From Plasmodium coatneyi (Eukaryota > Apicomplexa > Aconoidasida > Haemosporida > Plasmodiidae), in NCBI RefSeq assembly GCF_001680005.1, contig NC_033558.1, positions 774,501 through 838,500 on the forward strand: a stretch of DNA of 64,000 nt. Direction: 5' to 3'. A program made the translations under genes and the position numbers. A model generated the notes under the pieces. That model was not told the DNA's origin. It saw only the letters and a list, made by a program, of their open reading frames with translations, and ran no database searches. Positions 21,356 to 33,234 of the stretch are shown here, in pieces; the stretch's first letter is position 1, and the number at the start of each line of letters is the position of its first letter.

Positions 21356-24098
21356 TTACATACGATGATAACTTATATTCCTGCGATTCGGTGTGTTATT
21401 TATTCTTCTTCCTCTTCTGGACGGTGATCTATCATATACGGTAGAAACTTCTGTGGAATCACCAGCTGACGAATGTGCTGAGGTTGCTGTTAAATTGGAT
21501 GATGAACCTACTGTGGTAGTTGCGTATTCTGCTGTATAAGTGACGTCGTCTCCTGAGAAGGATGTGTTTAATTCATGTTCGATGGTGGACCTTCTTTTTC
21601 TTCTTCTACCATAGAGGGTTCCACCTATTCCAGAGAATAAATTGGTATACTAAGAAGGAAAAGAAGAAAAAAAAGAAGGGTAGGAATTTGTACATATATA
21701 TGTAGTGTGAAGTCTATTTATATGTATTTTGTATGTGTATTTTCGTGTATTTTAAAAGAGAAATATTAGTAATATACTATTATTTACACTTCTACGTATA
21801 GTGGTCATAATTATTTTAAAGTACATAATTGTCCATTATAATTACAATTATAATTATATTTGTTTATTATAATTATGTAGTACTACCTTATATAGAAAAA
21901 AAAGAACGGCTGGTAATCCTATTGTAGCAAGTACACCAGACACAGCAGCAGGGGTGATGCTGCTCCCAGCGCCTACAACTTCGTCATTCTCCTTTCTGTG
22001 ACTACCACCACCGTCACTCCCTCCCTTTCCTTCTCCACCAGTTGCAGCTGAAAAATATGTAGACAAAAGGAATAATATTAGCGTACTCTTATTTCCTCCT
22101 TTTTTCTCATTCCTTCTTCCCTTTCCTTCAGAAAGTGCTATTCTTTCCCTTCTTCAGGGAAGTACCTCCCTTTCCCTTTCCTCCTGAAGAAGAAGGAAGG
22201 CTGTTCTTTCCCTCATGAAGTAGATGGAATTTTTTCCTTCCCTCCTCAAGGAGAAGGAATGTTGTTCCTTTCCCCTTCGGAAAGTTGATCCATTCCCTTA
22301 GGACGGTTACTTTGTCCCCTTCCCGCCTTAGTCCTCCTTTCATGCTTATTCCTTAGACCCTCCTTTCCTTCCTTGGACCACCTCTTTCCTTCCTTCCACC
22401 GAACACAAACCTAACACCCACCTAACACCCACCTAACACCCACCTAACACCCACCTAACACCCACCTAACACCCACCTAACACCCACCTAACACCCACCT
22501 AACACCCACCTAACACCCACCTAACACCCACCTAACACCCACCTAACACCCACCTAACAACCTTCCTACCACCCACCTAACAACCTTCCTACCACCCACC
22601 TAACACCCACCTAACACCCACCTAACACCCACCTAACACCCACCTAACACCCACCTAACACCCACCTAACACCCACCTAACACCCACCTAACACCCACCT
22701 AACACCCACCTAACACCCACCTAACAACCTTCCTACCACCCACCTAACAACCTTCCTTCCACCCCTAACACAACCTTCCTTCCATCTACCACCCTTAACA
22801 CACCTTCCTTCCTCATAACAACCCACCTAACAACCTTCCTTCCACCCCTAACACAACCTTCCTTCCTTCTAACAACCCACCTAACAACCTTCCTTCCACC
22901 CCTAACACAACCTTCCTTCCACCCCTAACACAACCTTCCTTCCACCCTAACACAACCTTCCTTCCACCCTTAACACACCTTCCTTCCTTCTAACAACCCA
23001 CCTAACAACCTTCCTTCCACCCCTAACACAACCTTCCTTCCACCCCTAACACAACCTTCCTTCCACCCTAACACAACCTTCCTTTCACCTTACCACCTAA
23101 CAGCCCGCCTACCACCAACCACCTACACGGATGCATATTAACCACCTACCACCATAGAAAACTAACACAATCTACCCCTCTATCCAAAAGCCCCTCCGAT
23201 CGTCACTTACCTTCAGAAACGACGGCGTCGCCAAGGTCGAAGTCATCCCCAGCAGAAGGTTTCTTTGGCGTGGGGGTGCAACCTTTCTCTAAATTTAGAA
23301 GTACTTGTGGATTCTTGCTTTCATAGTCGTTCCTAAATTTCATGCAGTATGAACTACTCTTAAATCTATTATCACCGCAGTAATTGTCCCGTATAGCTTC
23401 ATATGCTGAAAGAGCTTTCTGCAGGTAGCCGTTATATTTCGAATCACATTGAGACCTAGGAAGTTCCAATTGCTTTTTTATTGTATCATAGTTGTAACAG
23501 CAGTCGAATACTTTTTTTCTCTGTTGGAAAATATCCCAGCTAATATCAGGATATATATTGGTACACTCACATAGTTCAGGGAATCTTCCCAGTATTTGAT
23601 AAATTTTCCCCATAACGTTCGAAAATCGATTATCACTTAATTTTCCCCCTACAGTACTACCTATCAAATAGTATAAAAAATGACAACGCTCACGGTTAGC
23701 TGGGTGCCGAATCCCCATTCTTCCACATGCGTAACAGTAGTTCTTTATAAGTTCATTGGTCAAGTTCCCCTTATTAATATTGTACAGCCCTAGTACATTC
23801 TCCAACGTACTTTCTACTTGTTCCTTGTAATCCCTTCCCCTAATAACCATACGACAATTTTCCTCTATTCCAAGCTCTGCGTATATTTGTTCTGACGGTA
23901 AGGGAGGTGAAAGTGATTTCCCCTAAAAATGTAATTAGCAGGAAGTGGAATTTGTACACCGATGCCTTCATGCTCTCTCATATTTCCTTATTATTTTATG
24001 TATAAATTTTTGCATGCATAAAGTTCAGTTATCTATTATGAGGAGTGAGGCAGGATAATTCTCCTTCCACTGCGTTTTTTTCCACTTACGTCTTCCAT
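21356..24098 (-). CDS. KIR: K5: KIR gene with two CD99-like blocks and a separate transmembrane exon
   Basis: Minus-strand exons 24098-24090 (MED, donor GTAAGT), 23922-23211, 22047-21887 and 21649-21356, about 391 residues. Exon 2 opens GKSLSPPLPSEQIYAELG, contains CHFLYYLIGSTVGGKL and FDCCYNYDTIKK, and ends in phase 1 with KKPSAGDDFDLGDAVVSE (23265-23212). Intron 2 is 1,163 bases and mostly minisatellite. Exon 3 restores phase and begins with a Gly-rich block, GGEGKGGSDGGGSHRKE (22039-21989), then the transmembrane segment (SGVLATIGLPAVLFFLYK). Both blocks strongly resemble consecutive parts of host CD99. Exon 4 opens YTNLFSGIGGTLYG and ends ISYHRM. K7 has the same exon plan, so the two form a structural subtype. 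The frame is intact. Expected on the infected-cell surface as a host mimic; function not shown. Confidence 0.87.
22395..22740. repeat. 11-bp minisatellite ACACCCACCTA in K5 intron 2
   Basis: The unit CACCCACCTAA is repeated almost without change about 27 times, broken by a few CTACCACCCACCTAACAACCTTC segments near 22556-22600. The gene is on the minus strand, so on its transcript this is the G-rich complement (TTAGGTGGGTG), unlike the other KIR last introns whose coding strand is C/T-rich. High identity suggests recent expansion. It lies between the two CD99-like coding blocks. Confidence 0.95.
22741..23095. repeat. Second, longer-period minisatellite in K5 intron 2
   Basis: Next to the 11-mer array a longer unit is repeated: CCACCCCTAACACAACCTTCCTT, with blocks containing CTAACAACCCACCTAACAAC. 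At least eight imperfect copies are visible. Related words occur in the last intron of K8 (36660-36920), pointing to a common repeat pool in KIR introns. Confidence 0.85.
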
Positions 24099-25194
24099 TT
24101 TCTGCAGTAGTACTTTTCCTTTATATAATATATATTTATGTTAGGAAAGTGTACACACATATTTTCTGCACAATAAGCATGTACGAAAAATGTAGCCTGC
24201 CCTATGTGATGATTGCTGGTGGTATGATTATATATTCGAATAAGAAATTCTCTCTTCTTTCTGCAGGCATATTTGCTCAATTTTTTAAGCAGCGATAGCA
24301 CCTTACATACCGGTATCGTATTGCTATGCATATAAATGCATTAAAATATAAACAAGTTAACACGTAATCTTAGAATGGAAGGAAGTAAAAGAGTAAAACC
24401 AGCACACTTCCTTTATTCTTTGATTACAATCTTCTACGGTGGTTGTTAATTCGGAGTGCTACAATATTTTTAGTGCCCCTCAGCTATTATACATACAAGA
24501 ATGTAAAATTTTCCTTTAAAATTTTTTTCTCTTAACCTTAATTTATGCATTACTGATATCATGGGCTTATTAAAAATTATTCACAGGCATTATATATGTT
24601 ACACATCAATTATTATTCTCTCCTGAATGAGCACACATATGAATATCCAATAGCGAACATCCATTTTTAAAATAAATAAAAAAGAATATAATAGAAACCA
24701 CAACATTAATTCTCCTTAAAAGAGATATTGAAATGTGTAAATCCCCATAACAGCACGTTACATTATTACATTCCCCTTCTTTTCATTTATCATTGTTCAA
24801 AAATGGTCAGTCCTTTCTTTAATCCTCTTTCCTCCATCAATTTACAATAAACAATTCATTCATATGACACGAATGTTACACAGCTTGATCTATTTTTATT
24901 TTCACCCTACCTATACCATATACTGCTTAGTAACTCAACCTTCCTTTCCTTCCTTACTTCTGAGTATATTATAAATAGTTTATTTACACACGGAATGTGT
25001 ACTATACTAATTAAGATACCTTATTTCTTCCTTTAATCCATACTATATTTTGCATATACTCGTGTACCTCCTATTACACCCCCATGGTTCTGGGATTGAG
25101 GCGGGATGAACAGCATAAGGAAATTAATATCGTTTAATCGGTTAAAAAGTTTACGGATCCTTAAAAGGTTAGGGGATTTCCAAAATTATTTCTT
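24099..25194. promoter_or_regulatory. Upstream region of K5
   Basis: No gene. The shared upstream element is present inverted: CCTTAATTTATGCATTACTG near 24535-24555, then TTATTAAAAATTATTCACAGGC near 24569-24590, about 470 bases from the start codon, followed by GAATGAGCACACATATG near 24625. The remainder is AT-rich filler up to array A3. Confidence 0.45.
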
Positions 25195-26250
25195 TATAGA
25201 TACTACATTGGGGCTTAGGGTTTCCGGATCATGCTTTTACGTCCTAGAGTTTACGCTTGAGGTTTGAAGGTTTAGAGTTCAGGGTTTAGGGTTCAGGGTT
25301 TAGGGTTTAGCGTTTTAGGGTCTAGCGGTTTAGGGTCTAGCGGTTTAGGGTCTAACGTTTTAAGGTTTGGCTGTTTGGAGTTTGGCGGCTTAGGGTTCAG
25401 GGCTTAGACTTTAGGGTTCAGAGTTTAGGTTTTAGTGTTCAGGATTCAAGGTTTAGCTTTTAGAATTCTGGGGTTAAGGTTCAGGGGTTAGAATTCAAGG
25501 TTTGGTGTTCTGGGATCAGAGTTTCATGGTTTAGGATTTTAGGGTTTAGGATTTAGGTTTTAGGGTTCAGTGTTTAGGGTATCGGGTTTAGTGATTAGGG
25601 TTTAGGGTTCAGCATTTATATTTTAACAAGTAAACCTCCTGGGCACGTTGTCCATACGAATCCACTATTGAGGAACGTGAATTCCGATGACTGATGGTTA
25701 AAACATAAAACACAAAAGAAAAGTGATAAAGCATTAGCCTGGCTACCTAAACACTGAACCCCAAACACTGAACCCTAAACACTGAACCCTAAACACTGAA
25801 CCCTAAAGCATGAACCCTGAAACCTAAACCCTGAATACATAAAATTAATCCAGGAACCCTAAAAGCTCAACACTCAACTTTAAACTCTGAACACTACGCC
25901 GGGAACCTCATTTCTACGCGCTCAATCCTAACACGGGAGCCTCATTGGTTGACCCGGAAACCTAATTCATGAACGTTAAAACCTGAACCCTAAAGCCTGA
26001 AAGCTAAACCCTGAAACCTAAAATTTTAACCCGAAATCATAAAACCTAAGCCCTGAATCCCAAACACAAAAACTTAGTTCTAAACCGTGAAATCTAATCC
26101 GTTAACACTAAACCTTAAACCTTGAACCCTAAAGCCTAAATGCTAAACCCTGAACCCTAAAACCTACACCATGAACCCTAAAACCTAAACCCTGAACCCT
26201 ATGCCCTAAAAGCTTAAACCCTAAAACGTGAACCCGAAGGCGTAAGTTCT
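25195..26250. repeat. A3: telomere-like array, fusion orientation (between K5 and K6)
   Basis: G-rich heptads run from about 25207 to 25620, including a short sub-array of GTTTTAGGGTCTAGCG type units near 25310-25365. After a non-repeat spacer (about 25625-25745, with GGGCACGTTGTCC) C-rich heptads run to about 26245. Several units carry ACACTGAACCCTAA (25750-25805). Same orientation as the other arrays. Confidence 0.95.
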
Positions 26251-27025
26251 GAAAAGGAAAGTACAAGCGGAAAAGTAAAAGAAGGAATAGAATGAAAAAG
26301 GAAGGAAAAAAAAGGAAGGAAAAAAAAGGAAGGAAAAAAAAGGAAGAAATGTATTGAAAGAGAAAAAGAAGGGACACAAAATATGGAGGGTAGGTTCGTG
26401 TATGAAATATAGTACTGGCTGTGACGGAAGGAGGTTCAAGTAGTACAGGGAGCATTTCTTATATGAATAAGTTATGCATAGTATGCTGACGAAGATTGGA
26501 ATGTATTATATAGAATGGCATATGTGAGGTGTGCATATTTTGCACTTATTAAAAGAATTAATATATTTTTTCATATGGTAGCCTTTTTTATTTTATATTT
26601 ATAGATGTAGGTTGTTGACTAAATATGGATAGATGTGCACGCATGAAAAGAGAGGAAAAGCGAAAAAGGATCACTTAATAAGTATAAATTGAACATGTTT
26701 GCTAAGAATTTTTAATAAATTTTCACTGACACTTTATGTAGGTATAAAACATAAATTAAGAGTACACAGTAAAATTTGTGCTTTAAGGGAAGGGTTGCAT
26801 CGTTATATATATAATAATTGGGTGCATAAACATAAATGTATTATCAATTTTTAGGGAATTAAGGAATGTGTAATATAGAAGAAAGTAGGAATTTGATATC
26901 TACTCATTTTATAATCATCATAAATCCGTCCAAAATTTGGACGTGTTTTCGAACTCCATAAAAATATAAACACATTTTAATATATAAAATTCATATCATA
27001 TATACCAGAAATATACACATAAGCA
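26251..27025. promoter_or_regulatory. Upstream region of K6
   Basis: No gene. A purine-rich microsatellite (AAAAAAAGGAAGG units) lies at 26297-26350. Shared upstream pieces follow in order: TATGGATAGATGTGCACGCATGAAAAG at about 26624-26650, GAATTTTTAATAAATTTTC near 26706, and TATAAAACATAAATTAAGAGTAC near 26743-26766, 260-400 bases before the start codon. Confidence 0.45.
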
Positions 27026-29205
27026 ATGGTAGATCCGGCAGCAGGGACGGGAATACTGCGGGTTATATTTCAATTGAAAGTGAATATTAGTAATGTGTAT
27101 GCAGTGTTGTCAACATAAAAGAATAAGTGGTATGTAGGAATATATATATTTCTCCCGCCCCTCTCTATTCATATTTATAGAAAGGCATGCTGTTTAGTTT
27201 ACCCTCAGAGGGTATATATGAGAAATTCCTGTCTGCCACGCTTGCCGATAGTCATAATGATATTCAAAAAATAGACGAAGTTCTGAGGACTTATAAAGAT
27301 TCTATAGAGGATTCTGATAAGATCACATACGCTTGCGGTAAAGCATTCAGCATGGAAAAAAAGGATAGTGGCCCGTTGCATAGCGATCGTTGTAATTTTT
27401 TATTCTTTTGGATTGGTGACAAAATATGGAAGCAGCAGAGAATTAAGGCAAATTCTAGTACATTTAATAATATTATGGGTGCTCTTTGTGGCGCATTGCA
27501 GAATTTAAAAACTACTCAGGAGTGTACCGTCGCATGTAAGGGTATTAACTGGAACAATTTCCAACAAAGAAAACAAGCCTATGGATACATCTTCGACCAT
27601 GCCAAAATAAAGGAGCTGATCGGGACTCATAAAAGAGGTTGCGATCAACAATGTAGCACGTATCTGGAGGACTTAGTTTCAAATTATGGGAGTGTACATA
27701 CAGATTGCAAAAGTAATGCTGGTTCTGGTAGTTATTGTGAGAAGTTTGAGGAGAAGTATGAGGAAGACAGTAATGGGGAACGGTCAACATTAACATGTGA
27801 AGTTGCTGGGGATTATTTCTACCTGGACGGTACCAAAATGAATCTATCGGACAGAATGAAGGTTTGTGTTGCTCTGTTTCCTATGTATTAATGTGTGTGC
27901 ACACACAATACTTCATTCATCATACCGTATAATAGAAATATCGGAACATATATATATTTCCCTACGAATCATTATATTTTTGTAGGATGAAATTTTACAG
28001 AATTTACCTTCCACAAAGGCATACAATAAACTAAACACTGGTAAGGGCTCCTGTGATAGTGGTGATGGAAGTTTACCTTCAGAAATAAGTAGATTACTAG
28101 AGACACATGGAGGTGCTGAGAGTTATATTCCTAGGCTTAAAGAAGTGTGGTGTTACGCGAAGAACAGAGGTAATGGTGAACTGTCCGATGATGAGCGTTG
28201 TGGTTTTTTATATTATTACATAGGGAACATGTTCTCTGACATTCTCAACGACCATGATGGTAGTTCATTTTGGAATTTTATGGATAAAGTGCGCGAACAG
28301 TTGAACACACTGTCTGTTGGTAAGGAGCAGTGTGACATTATGTGCAGTCGCATTGACAGGAACGATTTCGACTATGAGAGAAAGGTATTTGATTTCCACG
28401 TGGACTACGAAACCATAAAAACAAAGTTAAATGGTACTGATGAATCCACCTGCACGGAAGATTTGCTTGAACACCTGATAGAAGCTGCCGGAGCATATAC
28501 AACTATGAATTCGCATTGCACAAGGAATACTACTAAGAACCCTCAATATTGCCGTAAATTTAACACAGAGTATAAAAAACACAATTTTAGGGAACTCTCC
28601 AGTTCAAAGTGTGAAACGGACCGGGCGGGAAATCTTGCAGGAGCTGTGGGAACTCTGAATGCAATTTCCAATGATGAAATATCATCCGGAACGGGCACAA
28701 TTATCTCCTCTATATTCGCCACAGTGGGGTTACCAGCATTTGGATTCTTCTTATATAAGGTAAATTTATTATTAAACATTTAATAAGTGAATAATATAGA
28801 AATAGTGTGCATACAGACACTACATTTATAAGCATAACATATAAAATGAACTGAACTGTGTATGTCACAAACATTCCTATCCTTCCTTTCCCCTTTTTTA
28901 AGAACAATCTTCTACCCCTCTGGATAAGTAACTACATTGGAGGAGGTAGAAGCAGGAACAGTAACAGAAGCAGAAAAAAAAGATCCACCCGACATAATTC
29001 AGACACAGAAACTGAAGATGTCTCAACAGAGTATTCCACAGAAAACTCAACAATTGGTTCTATGGAAGAATCAGTGGACGATTCTACCATATATAATGGT
29101 AGGTCACCACTTAGAAGAAGAACAGCAAATAGTAGACAGCAACAGAGGCAGAGACCACAACAAATAAACAACAGAGGAAGGAATATAGGTTATCAGAATA
29201 TGTAG
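27026..29205 (+). CDS. KIR: K6: two-ectodomain KIR gene
   Basis: Exons 27026-27061 (MVDPAAGTGILR, donor GTTATA), 27181-27861, 27986-28759 and 28903-29205; all introns are phase 0 and the protein is about 597 residues. Domain 1 opens KGMLFSLPSEGIYEKF and has CNFLFFWIGDKIWKQQ. Domain 2 opens DEILQNLPSTKAYNKL and has CGFLYYYIGNMFSDIL and FDFHVDYETIK. The two domains are clearly paralogous but not near-identical, so the duplication is not recent. The transmembrane segment is SSIFATVGLPAFGFFLYK. The last exon begins Asn-Asn rather than the usual Tyr-Asn (NNLLPLWISNYIGGG), is basic and Ser/Thr-rich, and ends IGYQNM. Frame is intact. Converges on K7. Confidence 0.88.
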
Positions 29206-30352
29206 CATTAAATACAGTGTCCCCCTTGGGGGGGAGGAATATAAATAACCGCACGGAATTCATACAGTGTAAAGAGAGCAAAATGACACTTTTCCTTCTT
29301 TTTTTTTTTTCTTTTTTCTTTTTTTTCCTTTTTTTTTCCTTTCAACGATTACGTTTAACTCTGCACCCCATGCTCTTTCTGCTTTGCGTCACCTTGTGTT
29401 ATGTTTTGCCATGCTGTGCCATTTCTTTCCTTCCTTTTTTCCTTCTCTTCTTTTCTTCTAAAAATAATTTAATTTTTTTTCTCTTTTTATTCTTTTCCTT
29501 CTCTTTTCTTTTTTTCTTTTTTTTTGGTGCAATTTTTTCTCTGTGACAAATTAGGGCACTTTTTTTTTTTTTTTTGGACAATTTTCCCTGTGACACGTTT
29601 TTGGTGACAAATTTATATTAGGGCCATTTTCTTTTTTTTTGGACAACATTTCTTTTTTTTTTCTTTGGCTAATATTATACCTAACTTATAGTAAAAGGAA
29701 GGAAAATGATGCAGCTTTCCCTTTTATGAAAACATTGTGTAATTTTGCACTTTATTATCAATTGCACAACGCAAAATATGTGTATAACATAAAAGAAGGG
29801 CTAAATGAACAACTACGCACCCGCTTCGCGGAAATCTTCGCGAACATTCGCGCGAAAATTTTGGAGCACCTTTTCTCAAATATGCCATAATTGGAATAAG
29901 GAAAGAGAAGGGAAAAAAAATTATTAAAATAAAAACAAATTATTAAGATATAAAAATTACAAAGATAAAAATTTGTGTAAGAATTTTCATGAACATGTTG
30001 GATGTTCAGTAAAAGAGATGCAAACAAGTAGGAATGAATTTAAAAAGTTGGCGAACAAGTCAAAATGTAGTGAAAGGAATTTTTTATGACTTATGTTGCT
30101 TACACATTAACATAAGCACCTTAGTGCAATACTAAAAAGCAAGAATTTAACAAAAAAAAGGGAAGCGTACCAAAGATGTAACTTAAAAAAAAAAAAAGAA
30201 AAGAAATTTCATTCTTCTTCTACATTGTATGAACTCCGTGCGGTCATTTATGCTCCCCCCACATGGATAAAACATTACATTACGATGTTTTACATTCCAC
30301 ACACAATGTGTGTTCCACAAATGTGTGTGTTCTACTATACGAATATGTTACA
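29206..30352. other. Tail-to-tail gap K6/K7 with mirrored modules and GC-rich element
   Basis: No gene. On the K6 side is the 3' box ATAAATAACCGCACGGAATTC...ACAGTGTAAAGAGAGCAAAATGACACTTTTCC (29251-29300), then long T-rich sequence to 29670. At 29815-29895 is a CpG-rich patch with repeated TTCGCG (CGCTTCGCGGAAATCTTCGCG). The inverted modules of K7 follow: TATGCCATAATTGGAAT, TTCATGAACATGTTGGATGTTCAG near 29988, CTTACACATTAACATAAG near 30099, and ACATTGTATGAACTCCGTGC near 30221-30240. Confidence 0.55.
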
Positions 30353-32210
30353 TCACATACGTTGATAACTAATATTCCTGCCCCTGTTTCCTTGTTTTCC
30401 ATTACTTGCCCCTCTTCTTCTAGATGGTGATGTTGGCCCACCCATATATATGGTAGAATTGTCTTCTTCTGTAGAACCTACTGTTGAAGAATTATCTGTG
30501 GAGTATTCGGTCGAATCGTCCGAGAATTCGTTTAAGTCTTGTCGGACGGACCTTTTTTTTCTACTTTTATTGTTGCCTGCACCGGAGAGGGTTCCACGTA
30601 TTCCAGAGAATAAATTGGTATACTGAGGAAAGAAAGAAAGAAAGAAAAGAAAGGAAGGGAAAGGAGGTGAGCACATATATGTGTACAGAATATACATATA
30701 TATGTACAATTACTGTTCACATTTTTTTTACATTCATTTTTTTAAATATAGAAAAATAAAATAACTAATATATATATATTTCTATTTATAATTATAATTA
30801 CAATTACAGTAGCAATTATAATTGTCATTATAATTATAATTATAATTGTAATTATATTTGTTTATTATAATTATGTACTATTACCTTATATAAAAAGAAA
30901 AGAATTGTTGGTAATCCTATTGCACCAAGTCCACCAGACACAGCACCAGGGACGATGCTGCGAGCACCAAAACCACTTGCTCCTGCTGAAAAATAAATAA
31001 GCACATGAAATAATCTTAGCGTATTCTTCTTCCTTCTTTACCTTTCTTTCTTACTTTTCTTTTTTTTTCTTTCTCCCTTCCCTTCCCTTCCCCAGGGATG
31101 TGTATTCTTTCCCCCTGGGAAGTTGTTCCCTTTCCTTTTCTTTCCTTCCTTTCCTCAAGCAGGAATATTTTCCTTCCCTTCCTTTCTTTCAGGAATGTTG
31201 TTCCCATTCCTTACTTTCCTTCTTTAGGGATGGTTGTTCCATTCCGTCCTACCCTCGGAAGGTTACTTTCTTTCCTTAAGGAAGTACATTCCTTTCCTTG
31301 GGGCGAAGGAAATGTTCCCTTTCCTTCTCTCTGTCTGAATACACTTACCTACTACACCCGTGGTGACTCCAGAGGTTCCTTCTGCAGGAGGAGTTTCTGG
31401 TTGTGGTTGTAACTGAGATAACAGTTTTGATGGTTCTGGGATAGTGTTGCCATTATTCTTCTTAAACATTTTTTCGAAATGATTACACCATGTCTCCTCA
31501 GATTTTCCACTCTGCTTACAATATTCTCTCATTCCTTCATGTGCATTAGCAGCTTCCTGTACGTATTGGACATATTCCTTAGTACACTGAGGCTCAGGTG
31601 TCTCAGAATTTTCTGTGTAACTTTCTATAATTGTATAGTCCTGCGTATAATTATATACTTTTTCCATGTGCACAAAAATGTTCCTGTCAATTTTAGGGTC
31701 TATATTGGAACATTTAGTCTTAACTCCGATTCCTCCTAGTATACTATAGATTGCCCCCATAACACTTGAAAATGAATTAGTGCCTAAGTCTTCCCTCACT
31801 GTATTTCCGATCCAGTAATATAAGAAGTGACAAGGTCCATCTTTAAGTACATCCGAGAAGACACTCATAACTGCATAACACCAGCCCCCCATAATCTGGT
31901 CCACATGTCTCCCAATCTTCCCATAATTCTGTAATGCACTGCTTAAACTGCTCTTTAAGTTTATCCCGCTATTTCTACCACTAATATATATATCACGCAC
32001 TTGACTTTTTCCGAAAATATCATAAATTCTTCTTGAAAGTAAATCCTTCAAAACATCCTCCTGTAAATGTAATTTAGCAAAATGTATTAACACTCCCATG
32101 TGTATATACTTCCATGTATATTGTGTGAATAAGAAGTATTATATGTGTAGTAATGTATCTATTTTAAATAAAGGGAACATATCTCCAAGTACTTCGTCTC
32201 CTACCATCAT
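30353..32210 (-). CDS. KIR: K7: KIR gene with separate transmembrane exon
   Basis: Minus-strand exons 32210-32193 (MMVGDE, donor GTACTT; tentative), 32060-31349, 30985-30885 and 30622-30353, about 366 residues. Exon 2 opens EDVLKDLLSRRIYDIFGK, where the usual LPS is LLS, and has CHFLYYWIGNTVREDL and YNYTQDYTIIE. It ends in phase 1 at GTAAGT after ...VTTGVV. Exon 2 is 712 bases, exactly the length of exon 2 in K5, and the following exon plan is also the same. Exon 3 is short: a Gly/Ala stretch and the transmembrane segment (SGGLGAIGLPTILFFLYK). Exon 4 opens YTNLFSGIRGTLSGAG and ends ISYQRM. K5's CD99-like blocks are not present here. Frame is intact if exon 1 is right; a second ATG two codons in is an equally good start. 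Confidence 0.83.
31020..31345. repeat. Pyrimidine-rich low-complexity intron of K7
   Basis: Plus-strand C/T-rich sequence (CTTTCCTTCC, TCAGGAATGTTGTTCCC words) with irregular periodicity fills most of the intron between ectodomain and transmembrane exons. A related segment with GGAAGTTGTTCCC/GGAAGGTTAC words occurs at 22085-22330 in the equivalent intron of K5, showing that these introns are homologous. Open frames here are meaningless low-complexity translation. Confidence 0.7.
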
Positions 32211-33234
32211 TGTTCCTACACATTCCTTCTATGTATATATAAAAAGTATTCTAAAAATGTTCAATCATTCGTGAAAGATCTATAAAAATACTCCTCTTTT
32301 CATGATTACGAGTATGGAATAGCATGTGTGACAATTCCGTTCGATTAGTGATTATGAGCGTGTATATATCAAATTCTTATTCACATCCTCTCAGAAATAC
32401 ATATTGCTTCAATTTTCATAAACAACGATTGTACATTCTATGCTCGTTTCAAATTATCATATGCACATTTCAGCTAAGAAATGTGAGTAGATGTACTGAA
32501 ATAAGAAAATAAGGAAATAAGGTCAGAGGGGTAGAATTCGGGTTGCGTGTGTGAAACGTTTATGCACATTCCTTCTCCATGCTTTTATTTTATACTATTT
32601 AATAATATACTTTGTTATTCATAACACTATATTACTATTTACATAATCCCATTATTATGTATATAAGAATTCAATTCATTATAACAGAAAATTCTACTCA
32701 CACATATTTAATTCATGCTTTTTTGCAATTTAAAGGGATTATTAAACAAGTTCGTTAGCTTAAACATACGTATTATACAATTCATATACATACGGAATAC
32801 CCTCACTACCTTCTCAATGTAAACATTTACGTATACTAATATTAAGTGCAATACACCCTTCCATCCCTTCAATAACTCTTCAGTAATAATAATTTTACCA
32901 TTTTCCTTCCTTTCTTCCGTAATTAGGGCATTATAAGCTTACTTATTCGAAAAATATACAATACCTTATTTGAGCAACTTCACTATCTCTTTTTAGTGCA
33001 AATTCTAGTTTACATATTAATGTATTACATTTCTTACCCCCTATGAAAAGTCCATTATGTAAATAACTCCTTTGTACCAAGAATAAGTATTACGTTACTG
33101 GAGCTATTTCCTCTCCCATAAATTATTCTGTACTATACATTCCACATACTAATCTGCCCCATTTTTTTCCTTTTAAGTTAAAGGAAGGTTCTGAGCGAAC
33201 AATTTATTCCCTTTAACTTATACATATTCTAATA
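32211..33234. promoter_or_regulatory. Upstream region of K7
   Basis: No gene. A candidate counterpart of the shared upstream element is CAATTTAAAGGGATTATTAAACAAG near 32727-32750, about 530 bases upstream, weaker than in other genes. The rest is AT-rich with no recognisable feature. Confidence 0.35.

Noticed and set aside
22395..23095. The 11-mer array as a CRISPR-like array
   Set aside because: The unit is 11 bases with no spacers, inside a eukaryotic intron; it is a minisatellite.
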